64,000 bases of DNA from Actinoplanes regularis (GCF_900188005.1 NZ_FZNR01000001.1:620001-684000); one strand, 5' to 3'. Shown: positions 10,801 to 18,222, counted from the stretch's first letter. The notes: generated by a model not told the origin, from the sequence alone. Numbers and translations: made by a program.

Positions 10801-11113
10801 GCAGGAGGTCCGATCCCGCGGCGGACGCATCCCCCGCGGACACGTCGAGGACCGCGCCGGCCGCCTTCGGCCAGACCGGCGCGGGCCGCGCCGACGCTGA
10901 TGCCGGCTGTACGGCCGCCTTCGCCGGTGCGATCGCCGCGGTCTTCACCGGGACGTCAGGAACCGGTTTCGCCGAGGTGGGGGCATACGGCTTCGGTTTC
11001 GCCGCCCAGGCCTCCGGCGAGTGGGCGAAACTGGCTAGCAGGGAAACGACAAGGCTGGCCGCTACTACCGCGGTCCGCCGTGGGAATGGCCCAGGGGGCC
11101 GGAAAGAGAGCAC
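4847..11113 (-). CDS. secreted RHS-repeat polymorphic toxin with candidate PD-(D/E)XK nuclease C-terminus
   Basis: 2088 residues, GTG start at 11113 with GGAG six bases upstream. An N-terminal signal peptide (RR then a hydrophobic run, cleavage near AWAA at ~37) is followed by an Ala/Pro-rich linker. A beta-rich region of the type found in secreted actinobacterial RHS proteins comes next, then many YD repeats (such as YDGLGRMTAVWQPG and YDSLGRKRAAYD). The RHS core ends at LGRFISLDPVLD and DPSGL (residues 1818-1822), the usual boundary after which the toxin domain starts. The last ~266 residues contain ADIVYIDRDTDTIYVWEVKS with D1917, E1932 and K1934, a plausible PD-(D/E)XK nuclease core, plus C1902 and C1910 just before it. 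The final ~48 residues (2041-2088) are a Gly/Ala/Val-rich hydrophobic tail. The likely role is contact or secreted interbacterial killing; the downstream gene is the candidate immunity partner. Confidence 0.88.
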   Translation of the reverse strand: MLSFRPPGPFPRRTAVVAASLVVSLLASFAHSPEAWAAKPKPYAPTSAKPVPDVPVKTAAIAPAKAAVQPASASARPAPVWPKAAGAVLDVSAGDASAAGSDLLPIRVTQPARAATSRSARPGPGRIRAEVLARTATDRAGVRGVLMRLGRADGVTTPGDTRITLDYRSFATAYGADWSSRLRLVTLPACALTTPERKECAARPLASSNDVAAKTLSATMTVSSTSTLVAATASASGPAGDYKASTLNPSSTWAVGGNTGSFTWQYPMRVPPALAGPTPQLALAYSSQSVDGQSAASNNQPGWAGEGFDASFSGFVERRYVSCAEDMNGSANNDKKTGDSCWETSNATLSIPGHSGEMLYNATENRWHLRGDDGSRIERKTGATNGDNDGEYWVLTTTDGVQYWFGLNRLPGWTTGKPLTNSTLTAPIFGNDPGEPCHASAFADSACTQAWRWNLDYVVDLSGNSMSFWYQKETNKYGKNLKADDPVSYDRAGNLERIDYGTRRINGVDSVLGTLAPMRVDIAVADRCLSDCEKHDATHWPDVPWDQSCIGDKCDDKLSPTYWTTKRLASVTTQVRNGSGYTDVERWTLRHTFPDPGDGTRAGLWLSKVSHDGLVGGTTDLPDTEFTPVQMANRVDATGDFAAAMNWMRISRIRTESGGSTSVVYSEPDCKAGETMPTPETNTRRCYPVRWVPEGYTDPVTDWFHKYVVTTVYENDNTGGVPPMGSDRVVYSYRYLDGAAWHYTDDDGLVKKKYKTWSDYRGYGTVGVTVGDAKDHPTYTEMRYFRGMNGDRLNAGGGAKAATLDGIADEDWYAGTTRSTSVLHGPGGAVVSRLVNTPWASSPTATRTINGDTVTARYSRVATAARYTTLDGGRDERVVKTNTTYDAYGMAVEVEDLGDEAVTGDEECTRTDYTPRNTTAWIMDRVHRNQAYAVKCADVSATLAEDKVIGETRTLYDGGAFEATPSKGLVTESQEMAAWNSGAPTFTAMEKKAYDVHGRATSSTDARGFTTTTAYTPATDGPVTATVTKNALLHATATTLDPAWNLPVTIVDANGKRTDLDYDGLGRMTAVWQPGRSKATQTPQLKFSYQVRNDAPSVVGTSKLTKSGNYVTSYELLDGLLRQRQTQAPSPTGGRIITEKFYDSAGRAALTYDKYNAAGDAGGTLLATTDRAFVPRQSRVEYDGAGRVVADVFQPYGVERWRISTSYAGDRTDVTPAAGGTATSKVLDARDRLVELRQYHGATPTPGTPGSWDTTTYQYDTRSLLTKVVDTSGDEWTTKYDIRGRALETRDPDKGLTTNTYDNAGNLLTSTDARGKKIAYEYDSLGRKRAAYDNSVNGTMRAQWIYDTVAKGMLSQSTRFVGSAAYQFKYLDYTDGYQAGNTQVIIPESETGLAGIYNFNHTYNVDGTLASSSIPDTRSDLPAETLLYRYSDMGLPTGLDTLYGSVNMSYVADTDYNALGEMDQVELYTGTGGRVYTKYTRELETGRLTGIRTDRDSIAPYVLTDTTYQYDDFGNITKAVDAAPETTDETQCFTYDNLRRLTQAWTPGSGDCTAAPSTTALGGPAPYWQNWQFDALGNRTKEVTHTSGGDVTTDYTYPKAGASVVRPHALTGTTGARTGSYTYDVTGNMVTRPSGSGTQTMTWDPEGKLETSTDAGGQTTFIYDADGNRLIRRDPAGRTLYLAGVEIRFAAGTGATSSTRYYTFGGSTVAMRNSAGLNWCASDHQGTSVVSVEAGTQRATVRRQTPYGVARGAAVAWPTDKGFVGGTNDNTGLTTLGARQYDTALGRFISLDPVLDLLDPQQINGYSYANNSPFTLSDPSGLKFDDESGKDYAKRLEKQRADKAARIKPVPAWKGKSWISYSNPTRHHAAVKAAAAVIAAKVMEMGGDPNAVRLEYPVEGGCTRKHKGACDHDGSADIVYIDRDTDTIYVWEVKSLGVAFEAEPQVNKYLKKLQGSGPDQFRSARKGWRLGEIVPGFSSGTEEGLAVTDIINPLHPTAETGGLVYTHFRVPRPQLYVRYVPVPAKVPVQQNTPQEKGSDNHPWLVPAIIGTGAAIIVGIGVGACVVGTVGVCGVVLGGGALGTALATA

Positions 11114-11256
11114 GTGGTACTCCGGTGACGAGTGTGAACATCAGGATCGATGGACACGCTCCCGGCCGGCGCCAAGAGACCACTGCGGACAGCGCTCATG
11201 CATCGACGGCAGACTTCGCCGTCCCCCGCCGGGAGCGCCGCCGCATCGTGCATGGG

Positions 11257-11286
11257 AATCTATGCTTTTAAGATCACTGATGTAAA
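11257..11286 (-). promoter_or_regulatory. predicted promoter of the RHS gene
   Basis: On the minus strand TTTACA (11286-11281) is separated by 18 bases from TAGATT (11262-11257). The AT-rich patch stands out in the surrounding GC-rich DNA. Transcription would start about 140 bases before the RHS start codon, leaving a fairly long 5' untranslated region. Confidence 0.45.
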
Positions 11287-11306
11287 GCGGAAACCGGCAC
11301 TCCGAA

Positions 11307-12251
11307 TCACCGGAAGTGATCCCAGCCCAACGGTCCGGTCCAGGGCTTCCGGTCGACCGTGACGCCGGAGCCGTCGTGCACCGAGCCGATCTCCCGCCAG
11401 CCCTCCGGCAGCCGCGTCCCGGCCGGGAAGGTCGCGGCGAGCGGGTGGTCGTCGCCGCCCGCGAGGACCCACTGGTACGGGTCGGTACCGAGCGCCTGGG
11501 CCGCGTCCCGCATCTGATCCGGCACCTCGAAGGCGCCCGAACGGATGTCGATCCCGACCGCGCTGGCGGCGGCCAGGTGCCCGAGGTCCTGCACCAACCC
11601 GTCCGAGACGTCGATCATCGAGGTGGCGCCGCGCCGGGCGGCCTCCGGCCCGGCCTCGTACCGCAGCTCCGGCCGCCGGTACGCCTCGACCAGGATCTTG
11701 GGGGTGCGGAAGCCCCGGGACAGCACGGTGTAGCCGGCCGCGGCGTACCCGATCCGGCCGGCCAGCGCGAGGATGTCGCCGGGCCGGGCGCCGTCGCGGC
11801 GCACCGGGTCGAGCCCGCCGAGGTCGCCCAGGGCGGTGACCGCGATGGTGAGCGTGGGGCTGGCGGAGATGTCCCCGCCGACCACGCTCGCCCCGCAGCG
11901 CGCGGCCTCCCGGGTCAGCCCGTCGGCGAGCCCTTCGGCCCAGGACGGGTCCAGGTCGACCGGCACGCAGAGCGCGACCAGCAGCGCGGTCGGGGTGGCG
12001 CCCATCGCGGCGATGTCGGCCAGGTTCGCCGCGGCGGCCCGGTGCCCGACGTCGGTCGGGCCGCACCAGTCGCGCCGGAAATGCCGGCCCTCGACGAGCA
12101 CGTCGGTGGAGGCCACCACCCGGCCATCGGCCGCGCGTACCACGGCGGCGTCGTCACCCGGGCCGAGCAGGGTGGCCGAGCCGGCGTCGAGGCGTGACAC
12201 AATTCGGCCTATTAGTCCGAATTCACCGGACTCTGCGATGCTCACGTGCAC
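11307..12251 (-). CDS. thiL: thiamine-monophosphate kinase
   Basis: 314 residues, GTG start (an alternative GTG lies two codons downstream). It has the AIR synthase/PurM-like fold of ThiL: LLGPGDDAAVV near residue 29, STDVLVEGRHFRRDW near 48, NLADIAAMGATP near 76, SVVGGDIS near 121 and SMIDVSDGLVQDLGHLA near 210. ThiL phosphorylates thiamine monophosphate to the diphosphate cofactor. It is divergent from the Lrp-like gene, and in related genomes I recall it next to rpmB, from which the RHS insertion separates it here. Confidence 0.95.
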   Translation of the reverse strand: MHVSIAESGEFGLIGRIVSRLDAGSATLLGPGDDAAVVRAADGRVVASTDVLVEGRHFRRDWCGPTDVGHRAAAANLADIAAMGATPTALLVALCVPVDLDPSWAEGLADGLTREAARCGASVVGGDISASPTLTIAVTALGDLGGLDPVRRDGARPGDILALAGRIGYAAAGYTVLSRGFRTPKILVEAYRRPELRYEAGPEAARRGATSMIDVSDGLVQDLGHLAAASAVGIDIRSGAFEVPDQMRDAAQALGTDPYQWVLAGGDDHPLAATFPAGTRLPEGWREIGSVHDGSGVTVDRKPWTGPLGWDHFR

Positions 12252-12344
12252 GTCCTTCGATGGTGGCGTCCCGCTGCCGGGTCGCTTCGTACGGTAGTTT
12301 CACGATCGGGGATCACCGACGGTGGCGGACGAATGGAGTCGATC

Positions 12345-12578
12345 GTGGTCCAGGCATACATCCTCATCCAAACGGAGGTCGGGAAGGCCCGTGACGTGGC
12401 CGCCGCGATCGAGAAAATACCGGGAGTGGTCCGAGTCGACGCGGTCACCGGCCCGTACGACGTGGTGGTGCTCACCGAGGCCCACACCGTCGACGAGCTC
12501 GGCAGTCTGATTGTGAGCAAGGTCCAGTACGTGCCGGGCATCACCCGGACACTCACCTGCTCCGTGGTAAACCTCTGA
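12345..12578 (+). CDS. Lrp/AsnC ligand-binding (RAM) domain stand-alone protein
   Basis: 77 residues from the GTG at 12345, chosen because GGAG lies six bases upstream and because homologues as I recall them begin VVQAYILIQTEVG. An ATG at 12333 is also in frame. It is only the regulatory ACT-like half of an Lrp/AsnC regulator (VVQAYILIQTEVGKARD..., GPYDVVV, LTCSVVNL), with no DNA-binding helix-turn-helix. Such proteins form dimers or octamers and may bind amino acids. The stop is two bases before the DUF3515-like start, so the two are cotranscribed. Confidence 0.88.
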   Translation: MVQAYILIQTEVGKARDVAAAIEKIPGVVRVDAVTGPYDVVVLTEAHTVDELGSLIVSKVQYVPGITRTLTCSVVNL

Positions 12579-12580
12579 AC

Positions 12581-13240
12581 ATGATCGACGTCGACACCCC
12601 ACGGGACACTCCCGAACAGGGAGCGGATGCCCCGGACAACACTCGCCGGATCGCCGCCATCTGGGCGACCGCGGTGGCCGTTCCGGCGGTCCTGATCGTG
12701 GGTGCCGTCGCCTTCGTGCAGATCAACAGGTCCACAGCGCCGGAGGCGGACCCGGCGCCGAGCGCGAGCGGTCCGATCGTCGTGCCCAGCACGGCGGTCG
12801 AGATCGCCGCGCCCAAGCTCTCCCCGCGGGCCACCCAGGTCTGCCTGGCGGTGACCTCGCAACTGCCCAACCAGCTGCGTGACCTGCCGGCCCGCAAGGT
12901 CAGCGCCGGCCCGGAGCAGAACGGGGCCTACGGCGAGCCGCCGATCACCGTCGCGTGCGGCGTCGCCCAGCCGAAGATGTGCGCCACGGTGGACGACACC
13001 TCCGGGACGTGCGTGCCGCTCGTCTCCGACCTGCTGGTGATGAACCAGGTCTGCTGGCACTTCGCGGAAGGCGCCGGCAAGACCACCTTCACCACGATGG
13101 ACCGCGAGGTCCCGGTGCAGGTGGTCGTGCCGACGTCCTACGAGAAACGGGCGCAGTGGGCGAACGAGTTCTCCGACCTCGTCGTGGAGACCGACAAGTC
13201 GATCACGGAGGGCGTGCCCAGCGGCTGCTTCCCGGCCTAG
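12581..13240 (+). CDS. DUF3515-like membrane-anchored protein
   Basis: 219 residues. A short cytoplasmic N-terminus is followed by one membrane helix (IAAIWATAVAVPAVLIVGAVAF, residues ~24-45) and an extracytoplasmic domain with five cysteines, including VCLAVTSQLP, VACGVAQPKMC and NQVCWHF. This matches the actinobacterial DUF3515 family, whose function is unknown. The gene follows the Lrp-like gene by two bases and ends convergently five bases before ddl, a neighbourhood I recall in Streptomyces as well. Proximity to ddl hints at the cell envelope, but this is only an inference. Confidence 0.8.
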   Translation: MIDVDTPRDTPEQGADAPDNTRRIAAIWATAVAVPAVLIVGAVAFVQINRSTAPEADPAPSASGPIVVPSTAVEIAAPKLSPRATQVCLAVTSQLPNQLRDLPARKVSAGPEQNGAYGEPPITVACGVAQPKMCATVDDTSGTCVPLVSDLLVMNQVCWHFAEGAGKTTFTTMDREVPVQVVVPTSYEKRAQWANEFSDLVVETDKSITEGVPSGCFPA

Positions 13241-13244
13241 TGGG

Positions 13245-14339
13245 CTAGTGCAGGCCGGTGCCGCGCCGGATCGCGGTGCGGATCAGCCGGTCCACGACCT
13301 TCGGGTACTCGAGCCCGGCGGCCGCCCACATCTGCGGGAACATCGAGGTCGGCGTCATCCCCGGCATGGTGTTGATCTCGTTCAGGAAGATCTCGCCGTC
13401 GGCCGTCACGAAGAAGTCGACCCGGGCCAGCCCGGCACAGTCCAACGCCGTGAAGGTCCGCAGCGCGTACTCCTGGACCTGCTTCGCGAGCGCCGGCGGC
13501 AGGTCGGCCGGGATCGTGTAGCGGCTGCCCACGATGTACTTGGTCGCGAAGTCGTACCAGTCGGCGTCGTCCATGTGGATCTCGGCGAGCACCGACGCCT
13601 CGGGCGCCCCGCCGGCCTCCCCCTCCAGCACGCCGCACTCGATCTCGCGGCCCACGATCGCGGCCTCGACCAGCACCTTCGGGTCGATCTCCCGGGCGGT
13701 CGCGATGGCCGCGTCCAGGTCGGCCCAGTCGCTGACCTTGGTGATGCCGGTGGACGAGCCGGCCCGGGACGGCTTGACGAAGACCGGCAGGCCCAGCCGC
13801 TCCTTGTCGCTCTCGGCGAGCGAGGCTCCGGCGCGCAGCACCGCGTACGGCCCGACCGGGATGCCCTCGGCGACCGCGAGCTTCTTGGTGAACTCCTTGT
13901 CCATGGCCGCGGCCGAGGCGAAAACGTTGGCGCCGACGTACGGAATCCCGGCCATCTCCAGCATCCCCTGGATGGTGCCGTCCTCGCCGTACGCGCCGTG
14001 CAGCACCGGGAAGACCACGTCCACCCCGGCCAGCTCGGAGACGCCCGCCGCAGGGTCCCGCACGATCAGCTCGGTCGTCGTCGGGTCGGCCGCCAGCACC
14101 ACCGAATTGCCGGAATCCGCGGTGATCTCGGGCAGGCGGGAGCCGGCGATGGCCAACTGGGACGGGTCGCCCCCGGCGAGGACCCAGCGCCCCTCCCGGG
14201 TGATACCGACCGGTACGGCCTCGTACTGATCGGGGTCCAGCGCGCCCAGGATCGCCCCCGCACTCACGCAGGAAATGGCATGCTCAGTGCTGCGCCCGCC
14301 GAACACGATCGCGACACGGGTCTTCCGGGGGGTTGTCAC
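13245..14339 (-). CDS. ddl: D-alanine--D-alanine ligase
   Basis: 364 residues, GTG start. An ATP-grasp enzyme with the N-terminal FGGRSTEHAISCVSA motif, LHGAYGEDGTIQGMLEMAGIPYVG near residue 115, the GSSTGI phosphate loop near 195 and the catalytic/metal end GLARVDFFVT...FLNEINTMPGMTPTSMFP. It makes the D-Ala-D-Ala dipeptide for peptidoglycan. The active-site region carries the usual D-Ala features and no sign of a D-Ala-D-Lac ligase was noticed, though subtle specificity residues cannot be judged by eye. It is convergent with the DUF3515-like gene. Confidence 0.95.
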   Translation of the reverse strand: MTTPRKTRVAIVFGGRSTEHAISCVSAGAILGALDPDQYEAVPVGITREGRWVLAGGDPSQLAIAGSRLPEITADSGNSVVLAADPTTTELIVRDPAAGVSELAGVDVVFPVLHGAYGEDGTIQGMLEMAGIPYVGANVFASAAAMDKEFTKKLAVAEGIPVGPYAVLRAGASLAESDKERLGLPVFVKPSRAGSSTGITKVSDWADLDAAIATAREIDPKVLVEAAIVGREIECGVLEGEAGGAPEASVLAEIHMDDADWYDFATKYIVGSRYTIPADLPPALAKQVQEYALRTFTALDCAGLARVDFFVTADGEIFLNEINTMPGMTPTSMFPQMWAAAGLEYPKVVDRLIRTAIRRGTGLH

Positions 14340-14448
14340 TCTTCTCTGCGCCTCTCGCTAGCGGGCATGCCGGGGGTGACCCTACTCTGCGTAAGCCAGA
14401 TTTGGGATCGCCGCAGCCACTGCCAAGGCAGGGGGAGACGAACAGTTC

Positions 14449-14895
14449 ATGGGACCAGCACTCCACGTGATCGCGGGCCCGGGCCCCGGGCAATTGGCCA
14501 CTATGGCACGCCGCCATGACGAACCGTGGTCATCGCAGGAGATGGGCGCGCTGGCCCGAGCCGGCGTCCACATTCTGGTCTGCGGCGCGGAACAGCGCCC
14601 GGACACGTCCGGCAGCGCCGGGATCGAGCTGGTCGCCTACCCCGATCCGGACGAGAAGGCCCCCCGCAAGGAGGCCACCGAGATGGTCGCGCTGGCCACC
14701 CGGCTCGCCCGCGAGGTCCGTTCCGGCCGTTTCGTGGTCACCCAGTCGAGCGCCGATCTCGGCCGGACGACCCTCCTCGCCACGATGACCCTGACGCTGC
14801 TGGGCATCCATCCGGGCGAGGCCCTGCGCCGAATCGGCGCCGCTCCCAGCCAACCGGTCCCTCAGGACTGGCTGCACGACTTCGTCGCCAGATAG
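14449..14895 (+). CDS. dual-specificity-phosphatase-like protein lacking the catalytic cysteine
   Basis: 148 residues. I know no named family for it. The C-terminal half has the layout of a tyrosine/dual-specificity phosphatase: a strand (RFVVTQSS), then the loop SSADLGRTTLL followed by a long helix and GIHPGEALRRI, as in HC-X5-R-T enzymes followed by an s-x-x-E-A-L-x-x-I helix. The position expected for the nucleophilic Cys, six residues before R106, is S100, so hydrolysis by the normal mechanism is unlikely. It may be a pseudophosphatase that binds phosphorylated partners. It stands alone, divergent from ddl, and shares a bidirectional hairpin terminator with the next gene. Confidence 0.7.
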   Translation: MGPALHVIAGPGPGQLATMARRHDEPWSSQEMGALARAGVHILVCGAEQRPDTSGSAGIELVAYPDPDEKAPRKEATEMVALATRLAREVRSGRFVVTQSSADLGRTTLLATMTLTLLGIHPGEALRRIGAAPSQPVPQDWLHDFVAR

Positions 14896-14922
14896 CCCCC
14901 GGAACGAGACACCTCCGGGGGC
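14895..14922. terminator. bidirectional hairpin terminator
   Basis: GCCCCCGGA / TCCGGGGGC, a 9-bp perfect stem with a 10-base loop, begins at the last base of the phosphatase-like gene's stop and lies between it and the convergent zinc-ribbon gene. Confidence 0.6.
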
Positions 14923-14930
14923 CGGCGGGC

Positions 14931-15290
14931 TCAGGCGGCGAACGTCTGGGGCAGGGCGCCGGACTCCCAGAGGTGGTCCAGGTGCGCGAGGAAGCCGGTG
15001 AGGCTCTGTTCCAGGGCACGGCGTTCGGCGGCCGGCAGCGCAGCCAGCGGGTCGGAGAAGACCAGGCCCTCCGGGTGCCGCGCCCGGGTGCCGACGAACT
15101 TGCCGCAGTCGGTGCACCAGACGTAGCTGACCAGGGTGGGGCGGCGGGCGTTCGCGGGCACGGTGAAGTACGCCCGCAGGCGTCGCTCCCCGCACGCCGG
15201 GCACTCCCGCTCGCCGGGAGCCGCGAAGAAGTTCTCGCCCTGGGTCAGCGCCGCGACCTGATCGCCGCTGAAGCTGCTCCAGGACGTCAC
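14931..15290 (-). CDS. small zinc-ribbon protein of unknown function
   Basis: 119 residues, GTG start overlapping the stop of the upstream Cys/Met enzyme (GTGA). Two CxxC pairs, ECPACGERR near residue 29 and WCTDCGKFVGTR near 58, form a probable zinc ribbon, followed by a helical C-terminus (AAERRALEQSLTGFLAHLDHLWESGALPQ). The four-base overlap implies translational coupling with the PLP enzyme and gpsA upstream. I do not recognise the family; it could be a structural or RNA/DNA-binding zinc protein. Confidence 0.75.
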   Translation of the reverse strand: MTSWSSFSGDQVAALTQGENFFAAPGERECPACGERRLRAYFTVPANARRPTLVSYVWCTDCGKFVGTRARHPEGLVFSDPLAALPAAERRALEQSLTGFLAHLDHLWESGALPQTFAA

Positions 15291-16390
15291 TTCGAGGCGT
15301 CCAGCGCCTGAGTCACGTCCGCGACCAGGTCGGCGGTGTCCTCGATGCCGCAGGAGAACCGGACGAAGCCGGGCGGCGTGTCGTCCCCGAACTGGGCCCG
15401 CCGGTCCGCGGTGGTGTGCACCCCGCCGAACGAGGTCGCCGCGAAGACCAGCTTCGCCGCCTGCAGGAACCGGGCCACCCGCTCGGCGCTGCCCAGGTCG
15501 AACGCGACGATCCCGGGGATCCGGCGCATCTGCCGGCCGGCCACCGCGTACGACGGGTCGGACGGCAGCCCCGGCCAGCGCACCCCGGTCACATCGGAGC
15601 GCCCGGCCAGAAGCTCGGCGATCGCGGCCGCGTTCTCGCTCTGCCGGGCCAGTCGCAGGTCCATGGTGGCGATCGAACGGTGCGCCAGCCAGCAGTCGAA
15701 CGCTCCCGGCACCCCACCGGTCAGCTTCCGCCAGGTCTCCACCTTCTCCAGGAGCCCGCAGTCGCGCGCCGCGACGTAGCCCAGCAGCAGGTCCGAGTGT
15801 CCGGTGAGGGCCTTGGTGCCGGAGGCCACCACGAGGTCGGCGCCGAACTCCAGGGGGTTCTGCCCGAGCGGGGTGGCCGCGGTGTTGTCCACCGCCAGCA
15901 GCGCCCCGGCGGCGTGCGCGGCGTCGGCCAGCGCCCGGATGTCGGCGACGTCCAGGCCCGGGTTCGCCGGGGTCTCCAGCAGCACCAGCCGCAGTCCGGT
16001 GAGGTCCGGGTACGGCCCGGCGGTCGGCACCAGCACGCTCTCGACGCCCAGGTCGGCCAGGGCGCCACGGGCGAACGCCCGTACCGGGAAATAGCCGTCC
16101 GCGGGAAGCGCGACCCGATCGCCCGCCCTGAGCACCGCCAGCAGGGCGGCGGTGATCGCCGCCTGGCCGCTGGCGAAGACCAGCGCCGCACCGCCCTCCA
16201 GCTCACCGATCGCGGCCTCCAGGGCCTCGCGGGTCGGGTGCTCGGTGCGGGCGTAACCGTTCTCTCCGGGCCCGGTCACCGGGTCCAGGTGGTACGGCGC
16301 GGCGAACACCGGCCCGGGCAGGAACGGCTTTCCCACCTCCGGCTCGGGCAGGCCGGCGTGGACCGAACGGGTGCCATCCAGGAACGTCAC
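15287..16390 (-). CDS. Cys/Met metabolism PLP-dependent enzyme (cystathionine gamma-lyase/synthase family)
   Basis: 367 residues from the GTG at 16390, which overlaps the gpsA stop (GTGA). It has the gamma-family fold: [22 protein letters not shown] near residue 46, the FASGQAAI cofactor loop, [29 protein letters not shown], and the PLP lysine in [16 protein letters not shown] near 195. Substrate specificity (gamma-lyase, gamma-synthase or O-acetylhomoserine type) cannot be fixed by eye. It is coupled to gpsA upstream and to a zinc-ribbon protein downstream. Confidence 0.88.
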   Translation of the reverse strand: MTFLDGTRSVHAGLPEPEVGKPFLPGPVFAAPYHLDPVTGPGENGYARTEHPTREALEAAIGELEGGAALVFASGQAAITAALLAVLRAGDRVALPADGYFPVRAFARGALADLGVESVLVPTAGPYPDLTGLRLVLLETPANPGLDVADIRALADAAHAAGALLAVDNTAATPLGQNPLEFGADLVVASGTKALTGHSDLLLGYVAARDCGLLEKVETWRKLTGGVPGAFDCWLAHRSIATMDLRLARQSENAAAIAELLAGRSDVTGVRWPGLPSDPSYAVAGRQMRRIPGIVAFDLGSAERVARFLQAAKLVFAATSFGGVHTTADRRAQFGDDTPPGFVRFSCGIEDTADLVADVTQALDASK

Positions 16391-17379
16391 TCGGGCTTCA
16401 TCTCTCGTGTCATCAGCAGTTTCACGGCGACCCGCGGGTCCACCCCCTCGTGGCAGACCCGTTCGACCTGTTCGACGATCGGCATCTCCACGCCGTGCGC
16501 CCGGGCCAGGTCGCGGATGGACAGGCAGCTCTTCACGCCCTCGGCGGTCTGCCGGGTGGCCGTCTGCGCCTGCTCCAGGCTCTCGCCACGACCCAGGTGC
16601 TCGCCGAAGGTGCGGTTGCGGGACAGCCGGGACGAGCAGGAGGCGACCAGGTCGCCGAGGCCGGCCAGGCCGGCGAAGGTGAGCGGGTCCGCGCCGAGCG
16701 CCACGCCGAGACGGGACGTCTCGGCCAGACCACGGGTGATCAGCGAGGCCTTGGTGTTGTCGCCGAGACCGATGGCGGTAGCCATCCCGTAGGCCAGGGC
16801 GATCACGTTCTTCACCGCACCGCCCAGCTCGCAGCCGAGCACGTCGTCGCTGGTGTAGGGCCGGAAGTAGGGCGTGGCCAGGGCGTGTTGCACCTGCCGG
16901 GCGCGGTCCTCGTCGGTGCACGCCACCACGGTCGCGGTGGGCTGGTCGGCGGCGATCTCGGGCGCGAGGTTCGGCCCGGAGACCACTACCATCCGCTCCG
17001 GCGCGACGCCGGCCGTCTCCATGATCACCTCGCTCATCCGCTTGAGCGTGCCCAGCTCGATGCCCTTCATCAGGGAGATCACCGTGGCGTCCTTCGGGAA
17101 GAAGGGGGCCCAGTCGGCGAGGTTGCCGCGCAGCGTCTGGGAGGGCACCGCGATCGCGATCAGCTCGGCGCCGTCCACCGCCTCGGCGAGATCCGTGGTC
17201 GCGGTCACCCGCTTCGACAGCCGCACGCCGGGCAGCGAGCCCTCGTTGCCGTGCTGATCCCGGATCTCCGCGGCGACCGGCTCCCGCCGCGCCCGCATGG
17301 TCACCTCCGAACCGGCGTCGCCGAGCACCTTGGCGAACGCCGTGCCCCAGGCTCCGGATCCGATGACGGCGGCCCTCAT
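16387..17379 (-). CDS. gpsA: NAD(P)-dependent glycerol-3-phosphate dehydrogenase
   Basis: 330 residues, ATG overlapping the plsC stop (ATGA). The N-terminal Rossmann motif [13 protein letters not shown] is followed by [12 protein letters not shown], the catalytic Lys segment ([31 protein letters not shown], residues ~186-216) and [20 protein letters not shown]. It reduces dihydroxyacetone phosphate to sn-glycerol-3-phosphate, the backbone for phospholipids. Coupling to the acyltransferase gene makes a lipid-synthesis pair. Confidence 0.96.
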   Translation of the reverse strand: MRAAVIGSGAWGTAFAKVLGDAGSEVTMRARREPVAAEIRDQHGNEGSLPGVRLSKRVTATTDLAEAVDGAELIAIAVPSQTLRGNLADWAPFFPKDATVISLMKGIELGTLKRMSEVIMETAGVAPERMVVVSGPNLAPEIAADQPTATVVACTDEDRARQVQHALATPYFRPYTSDDVLGCELGGAVKNVIALAYGMATAIGLGDNTKASLITRGLAETSRLGVALGADPLTFAGLAGLGDLVASCSSRLSRNRTFGEHLGRGESLEQAQTATRQTAEGVKSCLSIRDLARAHGVEMPIVEQVERVCHEGVDPRVAVKLLMTREMKPE

Positions 17380-18101
17380 GACGCGTCCTCCGAGTTCTTG
17401 GCCCGCCGAGCGGGCCGGTCGTAGAGCGCCGGCGGTTCGCCGTCGCGGATCGTGCCGAGCAGGTCACGGATGCCGATCATGATCTCGTCGGTCATCTCTT
17501 CGAGCACCTCGCGGGTCGGCTCGACACCGGCCCACCGGCTCAGATCGATCGGGTCGCCGGTGGTGACCGTCACCGCTGCCCTTCGCGCCTTCAACTTGTT
17601 GGTCCGCGGGTCGAACACCGCCTGCGCGCCCCAGTTCGCGATCGGCACCACCGGTGCGCCGGTCAGCAGTGCCAGCCGGGCGGCGCCGGTCTTGCCGCGC
17701 ATCGGCCACAGGTCGGGATGCCGGGTCGTGGTGCCCTCCGGGTAGATCACCACAGCGCCGCCGTCGTCCAGCGCCTGGACCAGCGACTCCAGCGACTTCA
17801 CCGCCTCCACACTGCCCCGTTCGACCGGAACCTGCTTGGTCTTGACCAAGAGCGGCCCGATGAGGGGAACCCGCCAGATGCTGGCCTTGCCGAGGAAACG
17901 GGGCCAGCGGCCGGCCTTGTAGATGTAGTGCGCCACGACGAGCGGGTCGAAGTGCGAGACGTGGTTCGGAACCAGGATCACGCCACCGGAGCGCGGGATC
18001 TTCTCCATCCCTCGCCAGGCTCGCCTCGTCAAGACGGTCATCACGGGAACTACCAGCATCACCGCGAAACGCTGCCAGAATCCGAGCCTCTGCTGCGTCA
18101 C
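17376..18101 (-). CDS. plsC: 1-acyl-sn-glycerol-3-phosphate acyltransferase
   Basis: 241 residues. PlsC/LPLAT family with the catalytic NHVSHFD (HX4D) near residue 46, the glycerophosphate-binding segment VPVERG near 96, the PEGTTTR motif near 121 and ..[10 protein letters not shown].. near 150. An N-terminal hydrophobic segment ([13 protein letters not shown]) anchors it to the inner membrane. It overlaps gpsA by four bases, so the two supply glycerophosphate and acylate lysophosphatidate. It is divergent from cofC. Confidence 0.93.
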   Translation of the reverse strand: MTQQRLGFWQRFAVMLVVPVMTVLTRRAWRGMEKIPRSGGVILVPNHVSHFDPLVVAHYIYKAGRWPRFLGKASIWRVPLIGPLLVKTKQVPVERGSVEAVKSLESLVQALDDGGAVVIYPEGTTTRHPDLWPMRGKTGAARLALLTGAPVVPIANWGAQAVFDPRTNKLKARRAAVTVTTGDPIDLSRWAGVEPTREVLEEMTDEIMIGIRDLLGTIRDGEPPALYDRPARRAKNSEDAS

Positions 18102-18222
18102 GGCATCCCCCGTCCCTCGATCGGCGACTGATTCGCACGTTCATCTGCGACGAAATCATGCCCCCTCGCTGACCCCCGTACCAGGTAGGGGTGTTTCTGG
18201 TTGCTTCGGGCAGACTGGCTTG

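Noticed and set aside
5597..10900. Very long plus-strand open frame (1767 codons) opposite the RHS gene
   Set aside because: It is the antisense shadow of a GC-rich coding frame: composition is Arg/Gly/Val-rich, no domains are recognisable, and the opposite strand has a signal peptide, RHS repeats and a ribosome site.
11065..11253. 62-codon ORF in the RHS 5' untranslated region
   Set aside because: Overlaps the RHS start out of frame, its start lies only a few bases from the predicted -10, and its composition is that of a GC-rich shadow.
12246..12344. Upstream extension of the Lrp-like protein to 12246
   Set aside because: The extension overlaps the divergent thiL start and lacks a ribosome site, while GTG 12345 has GGAG and the family N-terminus.
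15287..17467. 726-codon fusion of an Arg-rich N-terminus to the PLP enzyme
   Set aside because: The N-terminal half is the wrong-frame reading of gpsA; the true start is the GTG at 16390 in the gpsA stop.
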